In this document: positions 10,909-22,388 of the stretch, piece by piece
Numbering within the stretch: the stretch's first letter is position 1
How the letters are laid out: every line of letters starts with the position of its first letter
Assembly: GCA_002077065.1 (NCBI GenBank)
Contig: NAJO01000074.1
Location: 1 to 64,000 of the forward strand
Direction of reading: 5' to 3'
DNA length: 64,000 bases
DNA from: Cryoendolithus antarcticus
Taxonomy: Eukaryota > Ascomycota > Dothideomycetes > Cladosporiales > Cladosporiaceae
Program-made: the position numbers and the translations under genes
Notes under the pieces: model-generated
What the model was told of the DNA's origin: nothing
What the model saw: the letters and a program-made list of their open reading frames with translations, nothing else
The model's database searches: none

Positions 10909-11196
10909 GGCGACATATCGAGCAGGTGAGACACTGGACACGCTCGCATGCATCCGACTGCAATTGCCGGCGGTGAATCACTGCACAAGGGAAAAGCCAG
11001 AATTAGGTGAGCCAAGAGCGACAAATCACAGATGTCATCTTCGGCACACACTAACCTGCAACCCGGCCTACGTGGGTGTGCTGAGGAGTACATAAGAGCT
11101 TCCAAACTCCGACGAGAGGGTATGTACGCTTTGACAATAGGAATGGTGGGCTGAGCAGTCTCCAGTCGAAGGTGTGTATAAACTTCCGAGACCGTT

Positions 11197-12364
11197 CTAT
11201 AGCTTCGACGGCTTGTCCTGCTTCAATCGCACCACGCCCTAAGACTTCGTCAGCACCTCCCAACCGACACCACCTCATCAGCAAACTCACCTCCTGCACA
11301 CAACTAGCAATCAGCTTCCCCTCCTTAGTATACATCCTCTGCATGACCAGACCCCTCCCATCCCCCGCCCAAGGACTCTCACACTCGGTGAACATCCACT
11401 CATCCGCGCGGAACGCTTTAGGATTATGAAAGTAAATACTATGATCCAGACTGACCATCATGCCAATCTCCGGTCGTGGCGGTTGCGACAGCACAACTTT
11501 CCCGTCCTTGATCTCCACGCTCTGTAGCTGAGAGATAATGTCCTCGTCCATGCCTTCCAGCTTGCGGATCTCGGATATTGGCATGCCTTTGAGTTTCGCG
11601 ATGAGGTCGGTGGAGATGCCGAGACTGCCGTTGCCTTTCCCGTCGGTGGACTTGACATTCGAGGCGTTGTAGCGCCAGAGCTTGTGGACGCGCGAGACGG
11701 TGCCGATGAAATAGGAGTCGCTCATATAAGCCAGCGCGCTCAGATGCGCCTGATGGCCGCCTTCCTCGCTTATCCGGCCGCGAGCTTTGATCCACTGCCG
11801 AGTCCGCTTAACGTGTGGTCGCTCGTCGCTGTCGTTCAGGATATCCACTCTCGCGCTCACGAAGGGTGACGTCTGGCCTCGGATCCAATCGCTACCTTCG
11901 CTGCTCGGTGCACCTTGCGCAAGGACGTCCTCGGGCATGTGGTGCTCGTGCTCTACTTTCTTCTCCCCTCCACTGCCTTCCCGCATGAAACTTAATGTCG
12001 TGGTGAAGATCGGCGCCCCTCGTTGCCTCGCCTGCACAGTCCTGGTCGCGAAGCTCCGGCCCTCGCGTACATGTTCAACATCATAAAGTATCGGTATTTC
12101 AGCATTGCCATTGAGCACGAAGTAGCAGTGCATGCTGTGCACGTAGAAGTCTGCGGGGACGGTGCGCTGTGCGGCAGCGAGACATTGCGCTATGACAGCG
12201 CCGCCGTATATTCCGCGCGCACCGGGAGGATGCCATAAGGGACGAGTGTTGGTGAAGAGGTTGGGATTTATGTCGCGGAGGTGGGTGAGCTCGAGGGTTG
12301 CTTCGATTGCGGAGGCATTGGGGGATGGGGGAGGGGGAGGTATGAGGGTCGGGTGGCCGGGCAT
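11197..12364 (-). CDS. Peroxisomal acyl-CoA thioesterase II (TesB-like), ends in SKL
   Basis: Hydrolyses acyl-CoA esters to free fatty acid and CoA. Exon 1 (12364-11291) encodes both hotdog domains of the TesB/ACOT8 family: LWHPPGARGIYGGAVIAQCL near the N-terminus, FYVHSMHCYFVLNGN, and in the second domain SLDHSIYFHNPKAFRADEWM with the family Asp. A 52-nt intron (11239-11290, GTGAGT donor, GCTGACG branch, TTAG acceptor) leads to a 14-codon last exon reading GVVRLKQDKPSKL and stop. The spliced protein is 371 aa and ends in the canonical peroxisomal targeting signal SKL. The intron has no in-frame stop, so an unspliced message would encode a 437-aa form without SKL. A beta-oxidation role is inferred from the family and the signal. 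Confidence 0.93.
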
Positions 12365-12914
12365 GTCGAGGGATTGAGAGGCGAGATCAAGACGGTATAT
12401 TGCTGCTATCTAGACATTGTATTGTGAAAGATGTTGTTCACTTGAGAGAGATGTTGAACGCGCATGTGAGATCAGCGTCAGCCCTGGTCAAGCCGACAGG
12501 CCGAGGTCCATCTGATTCAGCCCTATGGAATCGCAGCAGTGTGTTCTTGCAGCAAAGCCTTGCGACAGGATGCCATCAGAGATGTGGGAATCGAGTATCC
12601 GATGCTTCGAAGCCAGAAATGTTACAAGAAATCGGAAGGACCTACTTGTACCGTTCGCGCGCCTGCAATTAGCTGATAGGCTACCCGTAGGGCTATTCCC
12701 GCATGTCAGTCGACGTGACAATACTGGGTCGTTGCGCGAGACCGATACATCGTGTCTATCGTGCTGTGCTACTTCGCATATCTATGGCAATGTGATGCCG
12801 CATAGAAGTCGAGAGCATCTCCGCTTGCCTTGTAGACCGCGTGAAAGGGAAAGCAAGTCCTGAACGGTCTTCGCCCTTGCGCTTGGAAAGTTGAGTAGTA
12901 GGCGATGATGTCCA
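12365..12914. other. Intergenic region, no gene seen
   Basis: Promoter side of the thioesterase gene and downstream side of the TPR gene. No recognisable coding or RNA feature. Confidence 0.5.
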
Positions 12915-14944
12915 TCATATCTTCTGTAGCAGCTTAGCCTGCCTCGCTAAGAAGCGTATGGAAGTCCTGTCCTCCGGCTTCGTGACGCCGTACTTTACAT
13001 CGTTCGTCGCGACATCCTGCAGCTGTTCGAGTCTCCGCGATGGGGATAAACTGCCTTCAGCAAAACGCTCGCCAGAGCCATCTCGTCGAACATGGTGTTC
13101 CAGGTGTTTGTGATGACCGTAGCTGAGTAGACTCTGCATCAAAAGTGCCTCGACCGCACACCATGCGCGGCTGAAGTAGCTATCGTCCACGAGGCTGATC
13201 ATGGTGTTACACAAGGTGATGACCAGTGGCAGGGCGCTGACACCGCGATCTTGCGCCCCGGGATCTCGATTGTTCTGGTCGATCGATGCTACGTCCTAGC
13301 AGTTCTAGTCAGCAGTGGTCTCAGCTTGAGCTATCGTAAACCTCATACCAGCCAGATGAAGACTTCATCCCTCGACAATCCCGCTGCCCCGCTTGCTTTG
13401 TTGCCCTTCCGGAGGAGCTTCTCGATAGCATCGAGCATTCGATTGTACTGCGTGTTGTGGTCATCGTCTGGCTTGTCGACCTGTCCTACTTTCCTGCCGC
13501 GCCATTCGTAAGAAAAAAAGACAACGTATGGGTGCGCGGTGAGCTGGGCTTCAGGCTTGTCTGCCGCCGATCTGATATTTTGGTGTAGCGTAGCCATGTC
13601 GTCTGTGTTATTCGGATCTGGAAGCGAGCCCATAGACTCAAACGTTGAATATGAGATGAACCGGAATTTGTCGAAAAGCTCTCGCTTGCGAAGATCTGTG
13701 CTAAGCTCATGAGCGTACTGGAGCCTTAGCTCAAGGATACGAGACTCGGACCTTTCTGGGACTGAAGGGATGGCGAGTATCGTGCGAAATGTGAGCTGCA
13801 ATATCTCACGATATTGCTTGCGCCGATGAGCCTCAGCTACTTTGATAGCCACCTGCCTGTCAGCTTCTGCTTCCGCGTCAGGATAAAGCGAGTCCAGTTC
13901 GTCACGTATGCCTCGAGTCACTATAGAGATGCAGTTCGCATGATCAGCCAATACAGCATAGTCCAATGCAGTGTAGCCCACTCCATCATGTCGGTCAAAG
14001 CGTACTTTCAATTTCCGCATCTTGCGGAGATAGCGGCAGTGCTCTTCAGATGGCTCCTGACATAGCGCGATGACTGAGGAGCATAGATCTGAGTCGGTAG
14101 AGTACTCCCATTGTCTCAAAGCTCGGTCAGGTAGTCCAGCTGCCAGCAGAGCAAATCCATAGTAGAATCGAATCACGCCCCGTGTAACGGGATCCGTAGA
14201 CTGTGAAGCGGATTCGACGGCAGCTCGTCCATACTGCAGGGCTTGTTCGTGCTCACCCAAGGCAGTATAGCAAAGCGTGAGCCGGCCGAGTCCCAGTATT
14301 CGCCAAACGCTAGCCAGGAACTGATACTTCTCCCGGATGTCTCGGCTTCCGAGCAGTCGTCGCATCTGGAATTTGTCGTCGAGTAGTAGTTGTATGCCCT
14401 CAGCCCAGGACACTCGCTTCTCCAGATCATCGATCGCTTCTCTCAGCATTGGCTTCCTACGAACGGGAGTCGTAGTAGCGATGTGGTACTTCGCCAAACC
14501 CAAATTCCCGATCGCGCGACAAGCTTGAGCTTTCGCGCTGAGTGCAAGGAGCAGACCCTCTCCGTCTTTACTGTTCGCTTCGTCTAGTAGCTTTTCTGCA
14601 GTGGCCAACGCTATCGCAAGAACAGACCTCGCCTTGCCGAACTCGTCCACATTAATGTAGGTAGCTCCGAGCTCGCCAATGATCTCGACATGAGCCAAGT
14701 TGTAGGAGTTGTCATTTGCAGCAACGGCTTGCTCCAGGAGTGATATCGCCTTGCGGTAGTTGCCCTTTCGCCGTTCGATCTGGCCACGGCGCGTTCCTAT
14801 TGCTACAAGCTGTACAGTAGAGCCGCACTGAGAAGCTGAACCTGCTGCATCGAGGGCTCGGGACGCTTCCTCGTACGCAGCTGTTTCGAAGCATCTATCG
14901 GCGAGGGCAATGCAGTCATCGAAGTCCGATGATTGCTCCGTCAT
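12915..14944 (-). CDS. TPR/ankyrin protein with putative C-terminal TIR-like domain
   Basis: Two exons, 14944-13349 and 13295-12915, joined across a 53-nt intron (13296-13348; GTATGA donor, CTGACTAG near the acceptor); about 658 aa. Residues about 10-290 are helical TPR-like repeats (GNYRKAISLLEQAVAANDNS, LTLCYTALGEHEQALQYGRA). One ankyrin-like unit follows at about 319-345 (GYTALDYAVLADHANCISIV). From residue 471 a different fold begins: HPYVVFFSYEWRG, then across the splice DEVFIWLDVASIDQ, then MISLVDDSYFSRAWCAVEAL at 564-583. This order, and the WCxxE at 577-581, resemble TIR domains, where Glu in that position is the catalytic residue of NAD-cleaving members. The TIR assignment is inference by eye; a HET-related or unnamed fungal effector domain is the alternative. 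The gene is divergent from the cAMP phosphodiesterase gene. Confidence 0.72.
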
Positions 14945-15981
14945 GGTCTACGAGGCGTCAGGCCGGTCTCTGCTACGTTTATGGGCAGTCAGCATGGCGA
15001 GAACTACCACCGAGAACGCAGTGGCAGGGCAACGTTATCGTTGCGTCGGTAAGAGGTCGAAGCGGTGGCATTTGTTCCTCCAGTAAACATCCGATCAAGC
15101 TGCGTTGAGTGCTTGCTGTAACGGCTATATTTTGACGTGCGTGGGGTGCCTCTAGAACATAGCTGTGAGCCGCAGCGCAAGTTTTGGTGGCAGCTTTGAG
15201 GACCTGCTGCATGCAGATCAAGCAAGACCTTCGACCGACGTACGGGCAACTTCAAGATGGAGGTCTGCAAGTAGCGGACGCACTATAGCCGCGCTGACTC
15301 GGCAAGTAGAGCGTTATAATTGGGGCTGAGATGCCCGCCTCTCGAGCAGAGCGATACCACACTCGTCTCTGGGACGTGACCTCGTGCCTCGTCCAGGTCG
15401 AACCATGTATTTACAATGGAAGTCGGGAAGTGGCCAAGACTGCGCACTGATGCCCATGCATAAGGTGCCATCAGTTCCAGCAAGTCGGGAGCTCGAGTCG
15501 AAACGGACCGACTGGGCCGTTAGTTGCCGCGGTTCTAGAACGAAGTCAAGCGCGTGCCCTACCACGAGGCGGAGGAAGAAGGGTGTCCAGACTTCTGCTC
15601 ACATGACCTCAAATAGCAGTCGGAACAAGACGGTAACCATCTCCGCAATCTCGTTGAATAGATATATTGTACAACACTGCAGGCAGCCGAGCTTGCCTAC
15701 CCGTTCCGTGCGTCTCCAGCACCCGACCTCGTCGAGTACCACAGCATCGACCACTCAAGCGGGGAAGCAAGCAGCAGCAGAGCACCCTACAGCGAGCATA
15801 GTGGTCATTCTATCCAACTCGACTGGCTGGATCTATTCTCCCGCTTAGTCCCAGCTTCCGGTAATACATACTGGTCAGCTTCGACAATCGAACAAGAAAA
15901 AGCACGCAGCCGCAGTTGACCCGTCTGAGACCGCACTTGCGGGTACATGCGCATCGCCGCGCCCAACAGCGCTCGCAACCC
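14945..15981. other. Intergenic region between divergent genes
   Basis: Shared promoter space of the TPR gene and the phosphodiesterase gene. A 154-codon plus-strand frame at 15384-15848 has no domain or codon pattern that persuades me it is coding. Confidence 0.45.
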
Positions 15982-17904
15982 ATGAGCGACGACGGTGATG
16001 GGCGAAATACATCTGCGCCAGCTGTCGGAGGCGGGCCGGTGACAGCTCACATTTATGGGCATGGAGCTGAGAACCCGCCAAGAGAGTCGCGGAGTCGCAA
16101 GAGGAAGCCTGCACTACAAGTGATATGTCTCGGCGAGAGCGGTGGACCGAGCGAGGAGAATGTCACGGCGTTCCTGGTGAGGAGTCTGGGTACAGGATGG
16201 GCGAAAGGCGGCTTGTTGGCACTGGATGCGGGGAGTCATTTGGCGCCTATCACGAGGATCATGGAGAGGGACTTCCCGCTTGCCAAGCGGAAAGTGCAGG
16301 ATGAGGGTGTGGGCAATGGCTTTCAGACGCCGGGACTGAGTGGCAGTTTCTCGAGGACTTCCCTCTCGCCAGAGCGACAGCGAGTTCCCGATGGCTATCC
16401 CGAGGTCGACAGCGACGAGGAGGCCAAGCCAGAGCCCACTATCATGAGCGACGGTCCCTTTGCCGGGCTCAAAGTACCTCATGCGTCCGCCAGGGCGAAC
16501 GCGCTCTACATCCTTCAAGCCCACGTCTCGGCCTACCTCATCACGCACCCTCACATGGACCACATGGCCGGCTTCACAATCAACACCGCAGCCTTCCAAG
16601 CAACCTCCAAACCGAAGACTCTTGCTGCGTTACCAAATACTGTCGACGCAATGAAGCGGCACATCTTCAACGACATCATCTGGCCTAATCTGACAGATGA
16701 AGACGGCGGCGTCGGCTTCGTGACCTTCCAGCGGCTCAAGGAAGGTGGCGACACCATGCTCGGCGAAGGCGAGGGTAGAGGCTATATCGACGTTTGCGGC
16801 GGCCTCTGCGCGAAAGCGTTCAAAGTTAGCCATGGGACTTGTACAAAGGGCCCACCCGCGCATCAACATCGAGGCAGCATCACGAGTCTTTCAGACCCAC
16901 ACAGTGGCGCTATGCCACTCGACCAAGCTTCCGGTATTCTTATGTCAAGATCTCTGTCTATGACACAGCATTCCCAGGTCTCCGCCCCAGGTACCCCAGG
17001 TCGACAGCAAAGCTTCTACCAGTCCCCGCGCATGACCGCGCAAGACTCAACGTGCGTAGTAGACAGCACAGCCTACTTTCTCCGCGACGCCGAGACCGCG
17101 AGAGAAATGCTCTTCTTCGGCGACGTCGAGCCAGATAGCATCTCGCTCACACCTCGTAACCACGTCGTCTGGGCTGAAGCCGCGCGCAAGATCGCCTCAG
17201 GCTGTCTGACGGGTATCTTCATCGAGTGCTCATACGATGACAGTCAAGCTGACGCCTACCTATTTGGCCACCTGGCGCCACGACATCTCATCGCAGAGCT
17301 GCAAGTTTTGGCACAGATGACTAGGGAAGCGAAGTTCGCCCGCGCAACGGAATTACAGAACGTGAAGAAGCGGAAACGCAGTGGACCCAACGGTGTCGAA
17401 ACCGTGGCGAGACACGCAATTGGAGGCGAAACCGAACGGAAACGTAGCCGGAGCCTAGCGAGCAGAAGAGTAGACGGCAACTACCGCCGCCGCAGCGAGC
17501 ACGACAACGGCATGCACGATAGTGTCGCAGCCACTAGCCCACCGAGTCCAGTTGATCATATGGATGCGCCGGGTAACGGCCACGACACGCCCATGTCGCC
17601 GCTTTCCCATCCTCATCCCCAGCCTACACCACACAGCAACCGCCGTGACGCCCACCCGCACTTCGTGCCCAATGGGCTCTCACGCGCTTCCACCAGCTTG
17701 TCGGAGCCTGGGCAGGACGATCTACCGCTTGCTGGTCTGACGGTGATAATAACGCATATCAAGGACACGTTCCGCGATGGGCCGCACGTGAGGGAGTTGG
17801 TGCTGGCGGAAATTCTGGCGCACGAAGAATTCCTCAAAGAACGAGGTGAAGGGCTAGGGTGTGAATTTGTCGTTGCGAGGAGCGGGGAGAGCTATTGGCT
17901 TTGA
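15982..17904 (+). CDS. PDE1: Low-affinity (class II) 3',5'-cyclic-nucleotide phosphodiesterase
   Basis: Breaks down cAMP, so it dampens PKA signalling in the cytosol. The protein has the metallo-beta-lactamase-like fold of class II phosphodiesterases: LQVICLGESGGPSEENVTAF near the N-terminus, the metal-binding signature THPHMDHMAGF (HPHMDH at 189-194 from this start), the later motifs LFFGDVEPD and IFIECSYDDSQ, and LTVIITHIKDTFRDGP near the end. The family is usually shorter; here Ser/Pro/Arg-rich inserts lie between the motifs, as in other filamentous fungi. The frame also opens at 15916, but the 22 extra Arg/His-rich residues look like leader sequence, so I prefer the ATG at 15982 (640 aa). 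No intron is needed. Confidence 0.92.
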   Translation: MSDDGDGRNTSAPAVGGGPVTAHIYGHGAENPPRESRSRKRKPALQVICLGESGGPSEENVTAFLVRSLGTGWAKGGLLALDAGSHLAPITRIMERDFPLAKRKVQDEGVGNGFQTPGLSGSFSRTSLSPERQRVPDGYPEVDSDEEAKPEPTIMSDGPFAGLKVPHASARANALYILQAHVSAYLITHPHMDHMAGFTINTAAFQATSKPKTLAALPNTVDAMKRHIFNDIIWPNLTDEDGGVGFVTFQRLKEGGDTMLGEGEGRGYIDVCGGLCAKAFKVSHGTCTKGPPAHQHRGSITSLSDPHSGAMPLDQASGILMSRSLSMTQHSQVSAPGTPGRQQSFYQSPRMTAQDSTCVVDSTAYFLRDAETAREMLFFGDVEPDSISLTPRNHVVWAEAARKIASGCLTGIFIECSYDDSQADAYLFGHLAPRHLIAELQVLAQMTREAKFARATELQNVKKRKRSGPNGVETVARHAIGGETERKRSRSLASRRVDGNYRRRSEHDNGMHDSVAATSPPSPVDHMDAPGNGHDTPMSPLSHPHPQPTPHSNRRDAHPHFVPNGLSRASTSLSEPGQDDLPLAGLTVIITHIKDTFRDGPHVRELVLAEILAHEEFLKERGEGLGCEFVVARSGESYWL

Positions 17905-18596
17905 TATCTTACTTCGTACCATGAGTCTGCGCGGCGTCACGGCGTTCTGTACGAGGGGATACTAAGAGAACATGTGGCAAATCTTGCGCGGCGGAGTTCT
18001 TGCGATGAATACCTTATTGGCGTTTGACGTGGGGATGCTGTCATGAGTTCATGAGGTACTAGTAGTGTTTGGGCACGTATATATGATAGGCGGGCAAAGT
18101 AGGCCAAACAGAGAGACTTTTGCACGCGTTTCAGTGACTGTACGTCGTCTCCGAGAGTGTTGAACGTACTTTTGCTGCTATCGATAAACTCAGCATAGCA
18201 AGACCCGAGTGCTTTGCGCTGCCGTCGAGAAGCGGATGCGAGGTTTCGCCATCTTGGCATCTCATGGACGCAGTAGCATGTTGCTCTACAGCTGCAGTCG
18301 GGTTCACGTGAGCAATGCTTATGCTGCAGCTCTCGAGAGCAAATGAACGGCGCAGGCAGCTTTGCCAGCTACAGATCATCGCGCCCTGCTCAAGTGACGG
18401 ATCTGCCTTGTGGTCTGGCGCAGCTATGCGTCGTGTTGTGGCCCAGGTTGCTTGTCCACCCTTATGGAATGGTGGTCTCGTCAAATCGTCCAGCGTAGAA
18501 GGCCTTCAATCGTATCGTATCGTTCACCACGCCTGCGACGCAATCTGACGCACAGTATCCCGTCTCCCACCGCCTCGTCCTCAACCCTTGCCCTAA
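17905..18596. other. Intergenic region between convergent genes
   Basis: 3' flanks of the phosphodiesterase and UPF0303 genes. No gene, repeat or RNA recognised. Confidence 0.5.
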
Positions 18597-19175
18597 TCAG
18601 TCCTCTTTCTTCTTCTCTCCCTCCCCTGCCCCCGCCCCAGCCCCCATCCCCTCAAGCATCTCCCCAACAACCTCCAGAATAACCCCATGATCCAGCTCCT
18701 GCTTCAACCCACTAACAACCACCACCGCCACCACGCCCTCCACGCCTCTAACCCTTACCGGCCAACCCCCACCATGAATGGCGTACTCCCCCCTCTCCTC
18801 TGGCCCAAGTGCATGCTTGGCCGCAAACACCTGTTCATCCCCACCGTACTTCAAATGCAGCGCGTATGTTGACACGCCCCACCGCAGCACCGCTTTCCGT
18901 TTCCGTGCAACCCAAGAATCGTTATCAGGGGTGGTGCCAGAGTGCGTCACAGCGTGGAAGAGGAGGTGGTTCCCTTGCGCGAGGGAGATGTTTATGCAGC
19001 AGGGATTCGGGAATTGCAGAAGTCGCTGGCGGAGCAGGGAGCCAAGGGTCCAGGCTGTGGAGGAGGTGAAGGTGGGGAACTGGAGGGTGGAGTCCAGATG
19101 CAGGACTGATTCGAGTGTTGTTGGGGGTGGGGTGATGGGGGGGATCGTCGGAAGGGGGAGGGCGGGGGACGACAT
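18597..19175 (-). CDS. UPF0303/heme-degrading-like (HbpS/DUF336) domain protein
   Basis: Intronless, 192 aa. The order of motifs (FTSSTAWTLGSLLRQRLLQF, INISLAQGNHLLFHAVTHSG, DNDSWVARKRKAVLRWGVST, EYAIHGGGWPVRVRGVEGVV, VVSGLKQELDHGVILEVV) matches the UPF0303 family, which includes yeast Ybr137w and shares the HbpS/GlcG-like fold. Molecular role is unclear; yeast Ybr137w is linked to the GET/Sgt2 tail-anchored-protein pathway, and bacterial relatives bind heme or corrinoids. The last 15 residues (GAGAGAGEGEKKKED) are low complexity and come from a pyrimidine-rich plus-strand tract. Confidence 0.85.
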   Translation of the reverse strand: MSSPALPLPTIPPITPPPTTLESVLHLDSTLQFPTFTSSTAWTLGSLLRQRLLQFPNPCCINISLAQGNHLLFHAVTHSGTTPDNDSWVARKRKAVLRWGVSTYALHLKYGGDEQVFAAKHALGPEERGEYAIHGGGWPVRVRGVEGVVAVVVVSGLKQELDHGVILEVVGEMLEGMGAGAGAGEGEKKKED

Positions 19176-19939
19176 TGTTTCAGGAGATGTGAGGGTATAG
19201 GTTCAAGAAGCGTGAGATTAGAAGGGGGTGGTATGGGAGATCGAGCTGAGGGAGTGAAAGTGTAGAAAGCTGTTAGGAATCAGCGGAACGATTGTGAGAG
19301 GTCTGTAGCTTAGCTGTGGCATTTACCCGGCTCTCAAGCCAATGCAACACCACCTCTGCTTCTCCGAAACTCTGGGTGGTAGGTCATGCTTCTACCAACC
19401 AAGCTGCGACGGTGATTTTGCTGTTCCAATGTGCTTACGAGAGGCAGACGACGAGTACTCAAGACGTCGATCTCTCACCAGCTACCCACACTTGGCTGCT
19501 GATGTCCGCGTGTGTAGATCAAAGCATGAGAAGCGTACCAAATTCCTCGAAAACGTGGAGATAGTCCGAGGACCACATGACCCGACCCAAGATGCGAGGT
19601 ATAGACCACCAGAGCGCACGCTTCGTGGAACGGAGCTGGCGACCCTGTAGAGTCATGAACATGCTTTCATTCCCCATCAGTATGCTATGCAAACCCCGCC
19701 CTTATAGTCCAGAAAATGCAAGAAAGCCCTCGCCCCTTCCCAATTGTATGGACAAATGTCGTCGTGTGCAGTCGCTACGTGCCCGGCCATGCCAATGCGC
19801 CAGTCGACATCATCAGCATCTCTCCTCAATACCCTCGCAGCGGCAGACGGTTCGACCGCATACGCCTGACCATCCAGCTGACAACTTCGCTACCACTTAA
19901 GATGCTGTGCGGTCCAATTGGAACCAGCTTCCAGTCTCA
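19176..19939. other. Intergenic region, no gene seen
   Basis: Upstream of the UPF0303 gene and downstream of the LAMMER kinase gene. Only short unsupported frames. Confidence 0.5.
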
Positions 19940-22388
19940 TCATCGCCTATACTCCCTCTCCCTCTCCGCCCCTCCCACGGCCTGCCCTCCCCCACCCCCC
20001 GCTTCCCTCTCCCGATCCCTCATCCTCTCCCTGCCAATCCTCCCCGCCTCCGTCCCATCATCCTCCACCAACTCCCCAAACCAAGCATGCTTCAACGCCT
20101 CCCTGGCCGTAATCCTTTTCTTCGGATCATACACGAAAATCTTCCCCAGCAAATCCAAAAACAGCTTATTGAAAGTCGTGGTCTGAGGAATGATGTCTTC
20201 CAGGCGCTTCATGGCTCTAACAAATTTACGCGACTGGCGAGGCGTGTCGGAGAAGGGGTACGCGAGGTGCGAGTTCTTGAAGTATTTGGCGGCAGAGTTG
20301 CGATCGGAGCGTTTGTGAGATTTGAGGACTTCGCGGATGAGGGATTTGTCGATGGGGTTGCCTGTTACTGCCTGCATATCTTGTCAGTGTCGTGTGAATT
20401 GTGGCCAGCCTTGAAAGAATGCTGACCTCCATCATGGCGAGATGCTCTCCACAGTCGTGCGTCTGAAAAAGAGCATCTCCCGTCCAGCACTCGACTAGAA
20501 TACAGCCGAGTGACCAGATGTCGATCGGGTGACTCCAGCCTGTCCTCGTATCAGCATATCGAACGGCAATCCACAATGTATGCTAGACGACTCACCAATC
20601 CCCAGTATGATCTCCGGTGCCCGATAATGCCTCGTACTCACAACACTACTGTGATACTCATCATCAAACGTCGCACTCCCGAAATCAATCAGATTGATCT
20701 GCGGCTGCAGCAACACCCTCCTGAACTTGGCGCTCCTAGCAGTCAAAGTACTCGAGCTGGGTATATTCCGATTGTACGTGAATGTTTGGTAAGTATGATT
20801 TATCAGCAAGATGTTCTCCGGCTTGAGATCCGTGTGGATGAGGTTGAGATCGTGAAGGAACGCTATGGAGCCTAGCAATTGTCGGGCGAAGGCCTGGATG
20901 TGCGAGCCGGGGAATGGGACAAAACCGCCGGATTTGAGGAAGTCGAAGACTGAGAGGCCGAGGAGGGGAGTGACGATGCAGATGTGGCCGCGCCAATCGA
21001 AGCAGTCTCGTAGCTGGATGCAGCGGTAGCGATTGTGCTCGTCTGCTGCTCGTAGGGTCTGTAGCACGCGGAGCTCGATGCGAGAGGCGTCTCGGTACTG
21101 CATTGAAGTGAGTAGAAGTCAGGTGTAGAGACGGCAGCAACGCATACCTTTGGCACAGCTCGAATGATCTTGACAGCAACCTCTGACCGTCGCTCAGTGT
21201 CAAGCGCTTTGACTACCTTGCCGAATGTCCCCTGACCAAGCAGGTTGATCAAACTGTACTTATCGCCCAGCTTACTGCCCTCGTTGATGATGTAGTGCCC
21301 ATCCTCATCGTCGATCTTGTCGTTGTGCTTGTATCGCTGTACATACCGTCAGCGTGCTTACTCTTCCTGTTCTAGCAAGGTCAAGCCCTTACATCGCGAA
21401 TCTGCGGCACCTGCACCTCCTTCTGCTTCCTTCCCTGCTTCGGCGGCGGGATATACTCGCCATACTCCGCCAGATACCCTCTCGGGCCTGCTCTTTCAAC
21501 CTCTTGCTTCTTACGCTCTTGCTCAGATGTCCTCGTGGTCCGCTTTCGCTTCTGTCCGACCTGCGCGCCATCAAGTCTGTTAGACTCACTGACCTGCGAT
21601 CCAAGACTAGTAGGCGCAGTCGTGGCTTGCAGACTATCCGTTGAGTGACCATTGGAGTACGAGTACGGTGTTCGTGTCTCGCTGTAGGTCGGTACATCGG
21701 CTGTGCTGCCATCCACTTTTCGTCGCTTGCCGGCGTGTTGTGCTGGGGCTGCTGCTGCGCCGTCGGTGGCAGGTGGATGTGGTTGTTGTGCCGACGTTGC
21801 TGCAGGCGCCGGACTATCATCATCGTGGATAGTAATGATCTCCTTCGGCGGATGTCCACCAAAGAACTCGACCCAGTCCACATCGTCATTGTGTCTCCTC
21901 TTCCTTCCTCGCTCAGCACTGTGCTCCTCGGGCTCCAACTCTCGCTTCCGATCTTGCGGCATCTCAAAGACTACCGGCTGTTGCTGTTGTGGTGGTGGTC
22001 TCGAGATCACGGCAGGGTCCGGCAAGTGTCTCTGGTGTTGACTCGTCCTACTGACAGTCCTCCTCAAGTCCTCGCTACTCACAGCCTGCGCCAACGTATT
22101 CCCGTACGTATACTCTCCCCTTCCACTTGACTGCCTCGCGTGACTCTGCCCCGAGTGAACACTACTCGGCGCTCTCGGAGCCGCGTACGGCTGTCCACCA
22201 GCCAAATTTGAGGGCGGCCGTGCAGGCAGGTTGTGGTAAGTATAGCTGTTGCTCAGATTCGAAGAAGGTCGTGGTGGTGGGAGAATCCGCTGTGAAGGGC
22301 TGAGATACTGGTGGCTACCAGCTAAGGCGTAAGAGGAGGAGTGAGGTCCCGGCGCATGTATCTGCGTGAGTGTCTGGGGCGTGGACAT
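19940..22388 (-). CDS. KNS1: LAMMER/CLK-family dual-specificity protein kinase
   Basis: Five exons: 22388-21393, 21336-21148, 21097-20596, 20539-20427 and 20371-19940. All introns are 50-57 nt with consensus ends, and phases agree; the protein is about 743 aa. Exon 1 is a Ser/Pro/Gln-rich, probably disordered and nuclear N-terminus ([20 protein letters not shown]). The kinase domain starts at about 360: [11 protein letters not shown] (G-loop), AVKII (Lys388), HTDLKPEN (catalytic loop), [20 protein letters not shown] (DFG and activation segment), [20 protein letters not shown], and the family hallmark EHLAMME. It belongs with yeast Kns1 and A. fumigatus LkhA, which act on SR-type splicing factors, TORC1 signalling and growth control; roles here are by homology. 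The acidic/Arg/Gly-rich C-terminal tail is encoded by a pyrimidine-biased tract. Confidence 0.93.
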
